DNA of 64,000 nucleotides, taken from CG2-30-36-16 sp964372115 (GTDB lineage: Bacteria; Bacteroidota; Ignavibacteria; Ignavibacteriales; Ignavibacteriaceae). The stretch lies in NCBI GenBank assembly GCA_964372115.1, contig CAYJPN010000024.1:24106-88105 (forward strand). Reading direction: 5' to 3'. Positions 45,691-52,570 of this stretch are shown here, one piece after another. Numbering within the stretch: the stretch's first letter is position 1; each line of letters starts with the position of its first letter. The notes below the pieces were generated by a model. The model saw only the letters and a list, made by a program, of their open reading frames with translations, was not told where the DNA came from and did no database searches. A program made the position numbers and the translations under genes.

Positions 45691-46131
45691 TTATTTCCTT
45701 GGGAATTGTCTTAAACCGTAGATTTTAGAACTCCACGGTGAGTATGGTCTTTTTACTTTTTTTATAGTTAAAACCGTGTTTTCAAAATCGTGAGCCTCTT
45801 CAAAGTATAAATGAAGGGCTAATGATATTGCAGCATTAACTTCACCGGATACATTCAGGTCATCAGTTCCCGATTCGTCATTATGCCCTGAAGCCTTTAG
45901 TTTTTTTCTAGTCCGGATAATAAGAAATTTACTTATTTGATTGAACACAAGATACAGGAACAGTAATGACATAAATACAACTAAATATCCAACTACTGTT
46001 ATTAGTATTCCGTCTCCTTTTGAAATGTTATCCAGGTTAAACGTCATCTTACTAAGACTATTATCTGCTGACACTACTGCAGTATCAATCGCCGTTTTTA
46101 TGCTGTCGGCTATTTGAAGTGAATCTATCAT
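45691..46131 (-). CDS. mmdD: OadG-family gamma/delta subunit of the decarboxylase
   Basis: A 146-aa protein with one TM helix (GILITVVGYLVVFMSLLFLYLVF) and a cytoplasmic tail, the layout of OadG/MmdD that helps assemble the complex. Similarity is mainly the GxxxxxVGxxVVFxxL helix, so the call rests on both this and position between mmdA (9-nt gap) and the biotin carrier (14-nt gap). The tail ends with VKRPYSPWSSKIYGLRQFPR, common in gamma subunits of this type. Confidence 0.82.
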   Translation of the reverse strand: MIDSLQIADSIKTAIDTAVVSADNSLSKMTFNLDNISKGDGILITVVGYLVVFMSLLFLYLVFNQISKFLIIRTRKKLKASGHNDESGTDDLNVSGEVNAAISLALHLYFEEAHDFENTVLTIKKVKRPYSPWSSKIYGLRQFPRK

Positions 46132-46140
46132 TTAGCCTCC

Positions 46141-47700
46141 TTATAACGGTATGTTTGAATGTTTTTTGGGCGGATTAGTTACCTTTTTTGTTGCAAGCAT
46201 TTGAAGCGCGCGTATAATACGAAACCGTGTATTTCTCGGTTCAATAACATCATCAAGATAGCCGTATTTGGCGGCAACATACGGGTTTGCAAATTTATGC
46301 CGGTATTCTTCTTCTTTTTTCTTTATAAATTCTGCTTTCTGTACAGGGTCTTCCATTGAAGAGAGTTCTTTACTGTGGAGTACTTCTATTGCGCCTTTAG
46401 GACCCATTACAGCAATTTCAGCCATTGGCCACGCATAGTTAATATCGCCCCGGAGATGTTTGGAACTCATAACATCGTACGCGCCGCCGTATGCTTTACG
46501 AAGAATGATTGTAATTTTTGGAACAGTTGCTTCTCCATAAGCATATAGTAACTTTGCGCCATGGATGATAATGCCGCCGTATTCCTGAGCAGTGCCCGGC
46601 AAAAATCCGGGAACATCAACAAGTGTAACTATCGGGATGTTAAATGCGTCGCAAAAGCGGACAAAACGCGCTGCTTTACGTGAAGCATTAATATCCAAAA
46701 CTCCGGCAAGGTAACTGGGCTGATTGGCAACAATACCGACTGGCATTCCATTAAACTTTGCAAAACCTGTTATTATATTCGGGGCATATAAACGCTGTAC
46801 TTCAAGAAACTCATTGTAATCTGCTATAGTATGAATTACATCTTTTACGTCATAGGGTTTATTCGGGTTTTCGGGAATAATTTCGTTAAGTACGTCATCA
46901 AGTCTGTCAATCGGATCATCACACGGGTACACAGGCGGATCTTCAAGATTATTTTGAGGCATATAAGAAAGTAATTTTCTAATAATCTGAATTCCTTCTT
47001 GCTCATCTTCCGAAACAAAATGGGCAATGCCCGATTTTGTACCGTGTACAGTGGCACCGCCAAGTTCATCATCGGTTACATCTTCACCGGTTACAGTTTT
47101 AACAACCTTTGGTCCGGTAACAAACATGTAACTTGTATCTTTTGACATGATATTAAAATCAGTTAAAGCAGGGGAGTAAACAGCGCCGCCCGCGCAGGGA
47201 CCGAATATCGCAGATATTTGAGGGACAACTCCGGAAGCTAAAATATTTCTTTGAAATATTTCTGCATAACCTCCAAGCGACTTTACACCCTCCTGTATGC
47301 GCGCGCCGCCGCTGTCGTTTATACCTATAATCGGCGCTCCGACTATCATCGCTTTATCCATTACCTTACAAATTTTTTGGGCATACATTTCAGAAAGTGA
47401 ACCGCCGAAAATTGTAAAGTCCTGCGAAAATATGTAAACCAATCGTCCGTCAATCGTACCATAACCTGTAACAACCCCATCGGAAAGATAGGCTTGTTTT
47501 TCGAGACCGAAGTCGATACACCTGTGCGAAACAAACATATCAAATTCTTCAAAACTTCCTTCGTCAAGTAGAAGTTCTATTCTTTCTCTTGCCGTCAGTT
47601 TTCCTTTTTTGTGCTGTGCTTCAATTCTTTTTTCACCGCCGCCAAGCCTTGCCTGGTTACGCAGCGCCATTAGTTCTTTAATTTTATTTTCTATTTCCAT
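46141..47700 (-). CDS. mmdA: Methylmalonyl-CoA carboxyltransferase (decarboxylase alpha)
   Basis: A 519-aa carboxyl transferase of the propionyl-CoA/methylmalonyl-CoA family. It begins KGKLTARERIELLLDEGSFEE, with GINDSGGARIQEGV and the oxyanion-forming FGPCAGGAVYSPALTD in the N-half and PGFLPGTAQEYGG and RKAYGGAYDVMSSKHL in the C-half. It moves CO2 from methylmalonyl-CoA to biotin, or the reverse, and is in one operon with the Na+ pump subunits. Stand-alone PccB use is a possible alternative. Confidence 0.92.
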   Translation of the reverse strand: MEIENKIKELMALRNQARLGGGEKRIEAQHKKGKLTARERIELLLDEGSFEEFDMFVSHRCIDFGLEKQAYLSDGVVTGYGTIDGRLVYIFSQDFTIFGGSLSEMYAQKICKVMDKAMIVGAPIIGINDSGGARIQEGVKSLGGYAEIFQRNILASGVVPQISAIFGPCAGGAVYSPALTDFNIMSKDTSYMFVTGPKVVKTVTGEDVTDDELGGATVHGTKSGIAHFVSEDEQEGIQIIRKLLSYMPQNNLEDPPVYPCDDPIDRLDDVLNEIIPENPNKPYDVKDVIHTIADYNEFLEVQRLYAPNIITGFAKFNGMPVGIVANQPSYLAGVLDINASRKAARFVRFCDAFNIPIVTLVDVPGFLPGTAQEYGGIIIHGAKLLYAYGEATVPKITIILRKAYGGAYDVMSSKHLRGDINYAWPMAEIAVMGPKGAIEVLHSKELSSMEDPVQKAEFIKKKEEEYRHKFANPYVAAKYGYLDDVIEPRNTRFRIIRALQMLATKKVTNPPKKHSNIPL

Positions 47701-47742
47701 TTTTTGCCTTATACATTAAATGATGGTTGAATTAATCAACCT

Positions 47743-48153
47743 TTATTCTTGTGGTTTTTCACAAAACTCTGTTAATACACCGAGTGTAGCTTTTGGGTGA
47801 AGGAAGGCAATATTTAACCCTTCTGCACCGGGGCGGGGAACTTCATCAATTAACTTTACACCTTTCAGTTTTGTTTCATTCAATGCTGAAGGCAGGTCTT
47901 TAACTGCAAATGCAAGGTGATGAATTCCTTCCCCTTTTTTTTCAATAAATTTACCAATCGGTCCTTCTGTATTAGTGGATTCGAGCAGTTCAATTTTTGT
48001 CTGACCAACCATAAAAAAAGCCGTTTTAACTTTTTGATCGGGTACTTCTTCAATTCTATAACATTTTAACCCGAGAATTCCTTCATAATATTTTATTGCA
48101 TCCTCAAGGTTTTTAACCGCAATGCCTATATGCTCTATATGTGTAATATTCAT
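47743..48153 (-). CDS. mce: Methylmalonyl-CoA epimerase
   Basis: A 136-aa vicinal-oxygen-chelate (glyoxalase fold) protein. MNITHIEHIGIAVKNLEDAI has the first metal His, GEGIHHLAFAVKD the second, and ELLESTNTEGPIGKFIEKKG is typical of the family. It interconverts (R)- and (S)-methylmalonyl-CoA, linking the mutase and the decarboxylase genes that flank it (21 and 42 nt gaps). Confidence 0.93.
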   Translation of the reverse strand: MNITHIEHIGIAVKNLEDAIKYYEGILGLKCYRIEEVPDQKVKTAFFMVGQTKIELLESTNTEGPIGKFIEKKGEGIHHLAFAVKDLPSALNETKLKGVKLIDEVPRPGAEGLNIAFLHPKATLGVLTEFCEKPQE

Positions 48154-48174
48154 TTTCGTTCTTTCTTTTTGTTA

Positions 48175-49857
48175 TCAGATAACAACATGTTCTTTATATT
48201 CACCGAAAACATCTCTCATCGTATTGCTTATTTCTCCAACACTTGCATAAACACGAACAGCGTCTAAAATAAACGGCATCAGGTTTTCGCTGCCGCTTGC
48301 CGCCGTTTTTAGTGCGGCAAGTTTTTCATTAACGGAATCATTATTTCTTCCGGCTCTAACACTATTTAAGAATTTTATCTGCTCTTCCTGAACGTTCATA
48401 TTTATTCTGAGAAGGTCTTTGGGAGAGTCTTCTTTTATTTGAAATTTATTTACGCCGACGATTACCTGTTTGCCTTCTTCAATTTCCAACTCGGTTCTAT
48501 AAGCCGCGTTCTGAATTTCGGTTTGTACATATCCTGCTTCAATTGCTTCAATCATTCCTCCCATTGAATCGATTTTAGCAATATATTCTTCAGCTTCTTT
48601 TTCTATCCTATCAGTCATCGACTCGATATAATAAGAACCTGCAAGCGGGTCAAGTGTATTTGCAACACCGCTTTCATGAGCTATTATTTGTTGTGTTCTT
48701 AGCGCAATTTGTACTGATGGTTCGGTTGGCAGAGCAAGCGCTTCATCACGCGAGTTTGTATGAAGGCTCTGCGTTCCTCCGAGTACGGCGGCAAGAGCTT
48801 GAAGAGTAACGCGTACAATATTGTTATCAACTTGCTGCGCGGCGAGAGTTGAGCCCGCGGTTTGTGTGTGGAATCGAAGCATCATCGAGCGGGGATCTTT
48901 TGCGCCGAATCTTTCTTTCATAATTTTTGCCCAGAGCCTCCGGGCAGCGCGGTATTTTGAAACTTCTTCAAGCAGATCGTTATGCGCGTTAAAGAAAAAT
49001 GAAAGCCTTTTTGAAAACTCATCAATATCTAACCCCGCTTTTATTGCGGCATCCACATAAGCAATTCCATCGGCTAATGTAAAACCAACTTCCTGCGCTG
49101 CAGTAGAACCAGCCTCACGAATATGATAGCCCGATATTGAAATGGTATTCCATTTCGGAACTTCTTTTGCGCAGTATTCAAAAATATTTGTAATTAAGCG
49201 CATCGATGGTTTAGGCGGATAAATATAAGTACCGCGTGCAATGTATTCTTTAAGAATATCATTTTGAATTGTTCCGCTAATTTTATCTTTTGATACTCCT
49301 TGTTTTTCGGCAACCGCAATATAAAGCGCAAGCAGAACCGAAGCGGGAGCGTTTATCGTCATAGAGGTTGAAACTTTATCGAGAGGAATTTGATCGAACA
49401 AAATTTCCATATCAGCCAGCGTATCAATTGCAACACCCACTTTACCAACTTCGCCGTAGGCAAGCTGGTCATCGGAGTCATAACCGATTTGTGTCGGAAG
49501 ATCAAAAGCAACGGAAAGACCAGACTGCCCCTGACCCAGAAGATAACGGTATCTTTCATTCGATTCTTTTGCAGTACCGAAACCTGCATACTGACGCATC
49601 GTCCAGAAACGACCGCGGTACATAGTAGGCTGTATTCCGCGTGTAAAAGGGTATTGCCCGGGGAAACCAACTTGTTCTAAATACTGTTCTTGTTTTACGT
49701 CGTTTGGCTGGTAGAGAGGTTTAACTGTTGTAAAAGAAGGGGTTGTAAAATTATCGAGGCGTTCGGGGGCTTTTGTGAGAAATTTTTTGTACACCTTATC
49801 TTCCCAAACATCGTATGCTATATTTATTTTATTATTGTCATTCGATTCCAAAATCAT
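48175..49857 (-). CDS. mcmA1: Methylmalonyl-CoA mutase, catalytic (large) subunit without B12 domain
   Basis: A 560-aa TIM-barrel catalytic subunit. Blocks TMYRGRFWTMRQYAGFGTA, LSVAFDLPTQIGYDSDD, SISGYHIREAGSTAAQEV and NTLDPLAGSYYIESMTD are conserved, and the substrate CoA-binding barrel is complete. The C-terminal cobalamin-binding domain (DxHxxG) is absent; the protein ends soon after the barrel at GEYKEHVVI. This is the split type, which needs a separate small B12 subunit not in the window. It converts succinyl-CoA to (R)-methylmalonyl-CoA and leads the decarboxylase operon. Confidence 0.93.
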   Translation of the reverse strand: MILESNDNNKINIAYDVWEDKVYKKFLTKAPERLDNFTTPSFTTVKPLYQPNDVKQEQYLEQVGFPGQYPFTRGIQPTMYRGRFWTMRQYAGFGTAKESNERYRYLLGQGQSGLSVAFDLPTQIGYDSDDQLAYGEVGKVGVAIDTLADMEILFDQIPLDKVSTSMTINAPASVLLALYIAVAEKQGVSKDKISGTIQNDILKEYIARGTYIYPPKPSMRLITNIFEYCAKEVPKWNTISISGYHIREAGSTAAQEVGFTLADGIAYVDAAIKAGLDIDEFSKRLSFFFNAHNDLLEEVSKYRAARRLWAKIMKERFGAKDPRSMMLRFHTQTAGSTLAAQQVDNNIVRVTLQALAAVLGGTQSLHTNSRDEALALPTEPSVQIALRTQQIIAHESGVANTLDPLAGSYYIESMTDRIEKEAEEYIAKIDSMGGMIEAIEAGYVQTEIQNAAYRTELEIEEGKQVIVGVNKFQIKEDSPKDLLRINMNVQEEQIKFLNSVRAGRNNDSVNEKLAALKTAASGSENLMPFILDAVRVYASVGEISNTMRDVFGEYKEHVVI

Positions 49858-50262
49858 GACTCCTTTTCAAAGATTAAAAGTTTGCATTATTTGCAAAAAA
49901 TAAACATTTTATAAAAAATGAATTTGTCATTCATATTCAAAGTATGTGCCATTGAAATAATATTAAATTATTACATTAAAAGAAATAGACTGCATTAATA
50001 GTTGATTGCCAATTATAATTGGCTTCAAATGTGGGAATAGGTTAATTTTTTCTTCCTATTTGTGAGAATGGTAAACAAATAGCAATAAATCCTATTTTTG
50101 ATAGAAATTTAGGATTTCTGCTGACTTTTATTTCGAATCCTATCTATGACATTTATAATGTGTCATTACAATTGATTTAAATAAGATATAAATAGATTGA
50201 CTTTTGTTCGAAAGAATAATAGGTTCAACAAAAAGTTTTTTTATATTTAAAGGAAAGGGTTA
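49858..50262. other. Intergenic region between mmd operon and orphan genes
   Basis: 405 nt of A+T-rich DNA without a coding frame of note. It holds the promoter side of the mutase operon and a perfect 16-bp palindrome at 50008-50023. No tRNA, IS or cobalamin riboswitch core was recognised. Confidence 0.4.
50008..50023. repeat. Perfect 16-bp palindrome
   Basis: GCCAATTATAATTGGC is equal to its own reverse complement. It lies about 150 nt upstream of the mutase gene start and 240 nt from the small lipoprotein gene, in a place suited to an operator. Confidence 0.5.
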
Positions 50263-50394
50263 GTGGTAAAATTGCTTAAATACTTCTCATTATTTTCTAT
50301 TATACTAATATACGCTGGTTGCTTGTCAATAGTGTTCCCACCGACTATTGGATTCCAGTTTGGTGTGATACCCATAGAGATCAACTTAGATTAA
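50263..50394 (+). CDS. Small lipoprotein, 43 aa
   Basis: A short open frame beginning with GTG at 50263. It has a good Shine-Dalgarno (AAGGAAAGG) just upstream and a full lipoprotein signal: basic start MVKLLK, hydrophobic stretch YFSLFSIILIY, then AGC (lipobox Y-A-G-C). The mature part would be only about 24 residues (CLSIVFPPTIGFQFG...). It ends 21 nt before the next gene, so it may be co-expressed with it. Unknown function. Confidence 0.55.
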   Translation: MVKLLKYFSLFSIILIYAGCLSIVFPPTIGFQFGVIPIEINLD

Positions 50395-50415
50395 TAAATT
50401 GGTAGAAGGAAAAAC

Positions 50416-51231
50416 ATGCTTAAACATTCAATATTTATTTTCTTGTTAATTTCAAACCTCATTTTGGGACAGAGTTTGAGTTTGGAAGTACTGACCTCAA
50501 AAAATGAATATAAATTTGGTGAATATATTGATTTAAAAGTCAAACTTAAGAATGTACAATCTGGAACAGTTAAAATGCAAACACCCAGGGTTTCGTCAGG
50601 TACTGTTTTACTCCATCTTATTTCTTCCGAAGGAATCGAATATAATTATCAAGGGATGATAATGAGTGATCCTTCAAGAATTATATTAAAACCTGGAGAG
50701 GAGCATGAGCAGCAATTAATATTAAATGAGCTATTTGGAGATTTTATTTCTGTAGCCGTAAGAAAATTTACAATAAAACCAGGATTGAATAAATTGTTCG
50801 CTGAGATGGTGTATGAAGGGGAGAAAATTACGAGTGATATCATTTCCTTTGAAGTATATGATTTAAATGAAGCAGAAAAACAAAAATTTCAAAAATTTAA
50901 GGCATTACTCGACCAAAGTTTAAGTAATATTACGGCTAGAAAAATGGTTAATGACAAAATTGAAGCTATGTTCAGAAATTCAAATGAGCCATTCCGCGAG
51001 ATGGCATTAAATAATCTAACGGGTTCCCTCACTATCAGTTCCGATAATGCTGAAAAAATTGCCTCAATTGAAAACATGATAACAACTCAGTATCCAAATT
51101 CTTTCAGTTCCATTAGACTTCTCTATAGTAAACAAAAAAATAAGAGAAAAGAAATTGTAAAAGAAATAATACCAAGAGTAACAAATGAGTTTTATTTGAA
51201 ATTTTATCAAAAAATTATAGATGAAAAATAA
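50416..51231 (+). CDS. Secreted hypothetical protein, 271 aa
   Basis: Family not recognised. A signal peptide (MLKHSIFIFLLISNLILG) is followed by a beta-rich domain (about 20-150; EVLTSKNEYKFGEYIDLKVKLKNV) that looks like an immunoglobulin-like fold, then a helical Lys-rich C-half (about 155-271). An AGAAGGA Shine-Dalgarno precedes ATG 50416. It lies 12 nt before the next secreted protein gene, same strand, so they form a small operon. Confidence 0.75.
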   Translation: MLKHSIFIFLLISNLILGQSLSLEVLTSKNEYKFGEYIDLKVKLKNVQSGTVKMQTPRVSSGTVLLHLISSEGIEYNYQGMIMSDPSRIILKPGEEHEQQLILNELFGDFISVAVRKFTIKPGLNKLFAEMVYEGEKITSDIISFEVYDLNEAEKQKFQKFKALLDQSLSNITARKMVNDKIEAMFRNSNEPFREMALNNLTGSLTISSDNAEKIASIENMITTQYPNSFSSIRLLYSKQKNKRKEIVKEIIPRVTNEFYLKFYQKIIDEK

Positions 51232-51243
51232 TAGGAGGGATAT

Positions 51244-51951
51244 ATGAAAAAATTATTATTAATTATCATTTTACTATTGGGCTCTTTGTATTCTGAGAAC
51301 AATAAATTAGATAAAAAGTTCTTCAATATGTGGGTTTTTGAACCATATCAGTCTGGAATTGAGAATGGAATTCCTCCACTAAAAAATTGGGAGAAGTTTT
51401 CATTTCATATTTACCAGATATTTGTGGATAAAAATTCCAATAAAGTAGTTTTAGGTTCTTTTGGTGAAATTGTGGAACTTGAATATGAAATCCTCTCCAT
51501 AGAATCAATCAAAGTCGGACAATTTGTTTTGACAATCGATAAAGATTATCTCATTCTGAAAACAGACGACAATTCAATTTATAGATATTCACTGTTAGGA
51601 GAACCGTATAATAAACCTGATGGAATTAATAGATACTTAAATGATAAATTCTTTACAGGGATTTATCATGATTTAAATAATGAGAACATCTCTGTTCAAT
51701 TTTACACAGATGGAAAAGTCTCTGGAATTGAAGGAGTGAGGAGATACGATATTCGTAAATATCCAATTGAATCACCAAAATTCGAGTCAGTTTATCTTTC
51801 AGATAGTGCTGCAATAAAATTTATTCTTCACTGGAAGAAAGATTCTGATAGATTACTTTTATACAAAACCAATTTATCCGAATTCGATCCTTCGGAAATT
51901 TATTCTGCTAAAATTCAAGAAAAATTTTTGGAATTAATAAAGGTTCAATAA
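51244..51951 (+). CDS. Secreted hypothetical protein, 235 aa
   Basis: Family not recognised. A signal peptide (MKKLLLIIILLLGSLYS) leads to a mostly beta-stranded mature protein rich in Tyr, Phe, Lys and Asn. An AGGAGG Shine-Dalgarno lies 5 nt before the start. Stop TAA is followed 2 nt later by an ATG that opens the Tat-signal stub at 51954. No cysteine, no metal motif. Confidence 0.75.
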   Translation: MKKLLLIIILLLGSLYSENNKLDKKFFNMWVFEPYQSGIENGIPPLKNWEKFSFHIYQIFVDKNSNKVVLGSFGEIVELEYEILSIESIKVGQFVLTIDKDYLILKTDDNSIYRYSLLGEPYNKPDGINRYLNDKFFTGIYHDLNNENISVQFYTDGKVSGIEGVRRYDIRKYPIESPKFESVYLSDSAAIKFILHWKKDSDRLLLYKTNLSEFDPSEIYSAKIQEKFLELIKVQ

Positions 51952-51953
51952 AA

Positions 51954-52046
51954 ATGAAAACATCGAGACGCAATGCATTAAAAATAATAGGTCTTTCAGC
52001 AACAGCGTTTTCATATAATGTTTCAAGTGAAAAGCTACGCTTATAA
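51954..52046 (+). pseudogene. Stub of a Tat-exported protein (signal peptide only)
   Basis: A 30-codon frame that encodes MKTSRRNALKIIGLSATAF, a classic twin-arginine signal (S-R-R-N-A-L-K plus hydrophobic core), then runs into an early TAA after YNVSSEKLRL. Tat signals of this kind start oxidoreductases and similar enzymes; here nothing follows for 228 nt. It is best read as the 5' end of a gene whose body was lost by deletion or rearrangement, though a functional micro-protein cannot be excluded. Confidence 0.6.
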
Positions 52047-52104
52047 AAACTATTTTGTAAAGGACTATTTTCTAAGGCTATCAAATTAAACCTCCTACAC
52101 TTAA

Positions 52105-52120
52105 TCCGTCAGCCAACGGA
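52105..52120 (+). repeat. Palindromic repeat copy 1
   Basis: TCCGTCAGCCAACGGA, a stem-loop word. It matches the reverse complement of the copy at 63547-63562 at 15 of 16 positions. Confidence 0.55.
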
Positions 52121-52274
52121 CGGGAATGACCTTTTTCGAGTTAACTCAAGTATAAAATTATTTTCAACACCAATGGACGGTAATTATTGAAGTTTAGATT
52201 TTTTTTAAATTTCTTGCAATAAAATGCCTGATTATCTATATTTACACGCTAATATTGAATAAATATTGTTTGAC

Positions 52275-52360
52275 GCCGGGATGGCGGAAGTGGTAGACGC
52301 ACAGGACTTAAAATCCTGTGGGAATTAATTCCCGTGCCGGTTCGAGTCCGGCTCTCGGTA
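52275..52360 (+). tRNA. tRNA-Leu (anticodon UAA)
   Basis: An 86-nt class II tRNA. Acceptor stem GCCGGGA pairs with TCTCGGT, anticodon stem CAGGA/TCCTG, anticodon TAA at 52309-52311, long variable arm (GGGAATTAATTCCC), T-arm GCCGGTTCGAGTCCGGC. CCA is not encoded (CTA follows the discriminator A). Confidence 0.96.
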
Positions 52361-52368
52361 CTATAAAA

Positions 52369-52451
52369 TAATGTACAATGTATAATTAACAATGTACAAT
52401 GATGAGTTTTGAAATCCTTATTCTTAATTGTACATTATGAATTGTACATTA
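52369..52451. repeat. Inverted repeat cluster between two tRNAs
   Basis: Four copies of the 10-nt word AATGTACAAT or its reverse complement lie at 52370, 52391, 52427 and 52441: two in each orientation. Together they can form an imperfect hairpin of about 30 bp arms. Remnant of a repeat element or an RNA-processing structure. Confidence 0.6.
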
Positions 52452-52455
52452 CCCC

Positions 52456-52529
52456 GGGTTCTTAGCTCAGTTGGTTAGAGCGTCTGCTTGACGTGCAGAA
52501 GGTCATAGGTTCGAATCCTATAGAACCCA
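52456..52529 (+). tRNA. tRNA-Val (anticodon GAC)
   Basis: A 74-nt tRNA (CCA not encoded). Acceptor GGGTTCT/AGAACCC is perfect, D-arm GCTCAGTTGGTTAGAGC, anticodon stem TCTGC/GCAGA with GAC at 52490-52492, T-arm CATAGGTTCGAATCCTATAG. It lies 41 nt before thrS, with a terminator hairpin between. Confidence 0.96.
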
Positions 52530-52536
52530 CTAAATC

Positions 52537-52563
52537 TCGGAGTTATCTCCGATTTTTTATTTT
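52537..52563 (+). terminator. Terminator hairpin before thrS
   Basis: Stem TCGGAG/CTCCGA (6 bp) with a TTAT loop, then TTTTTTATTTT. It ends the tRNA transcript 7 nt before the thrS start codon. Confidence 0.75.
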
Positions 52564-52570
52564 AGAAATT

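Noticed and set aside
49359..49680. Several frames inside the mutase gene
   Set aside because: Shadows of conserved coding DNA on both strands.
49858..49990. Cobalamin riboswitch ahead of the B12-dependent mutase
   Set aside because: No B12-box-like core or conserved paired elements could be found.
52493..52570. Longer start for thrS within tRNA-Val
   Set aside because: It would translate tRNA-Val and the terminator; the TGS domain starts exactly at ATG 52571.
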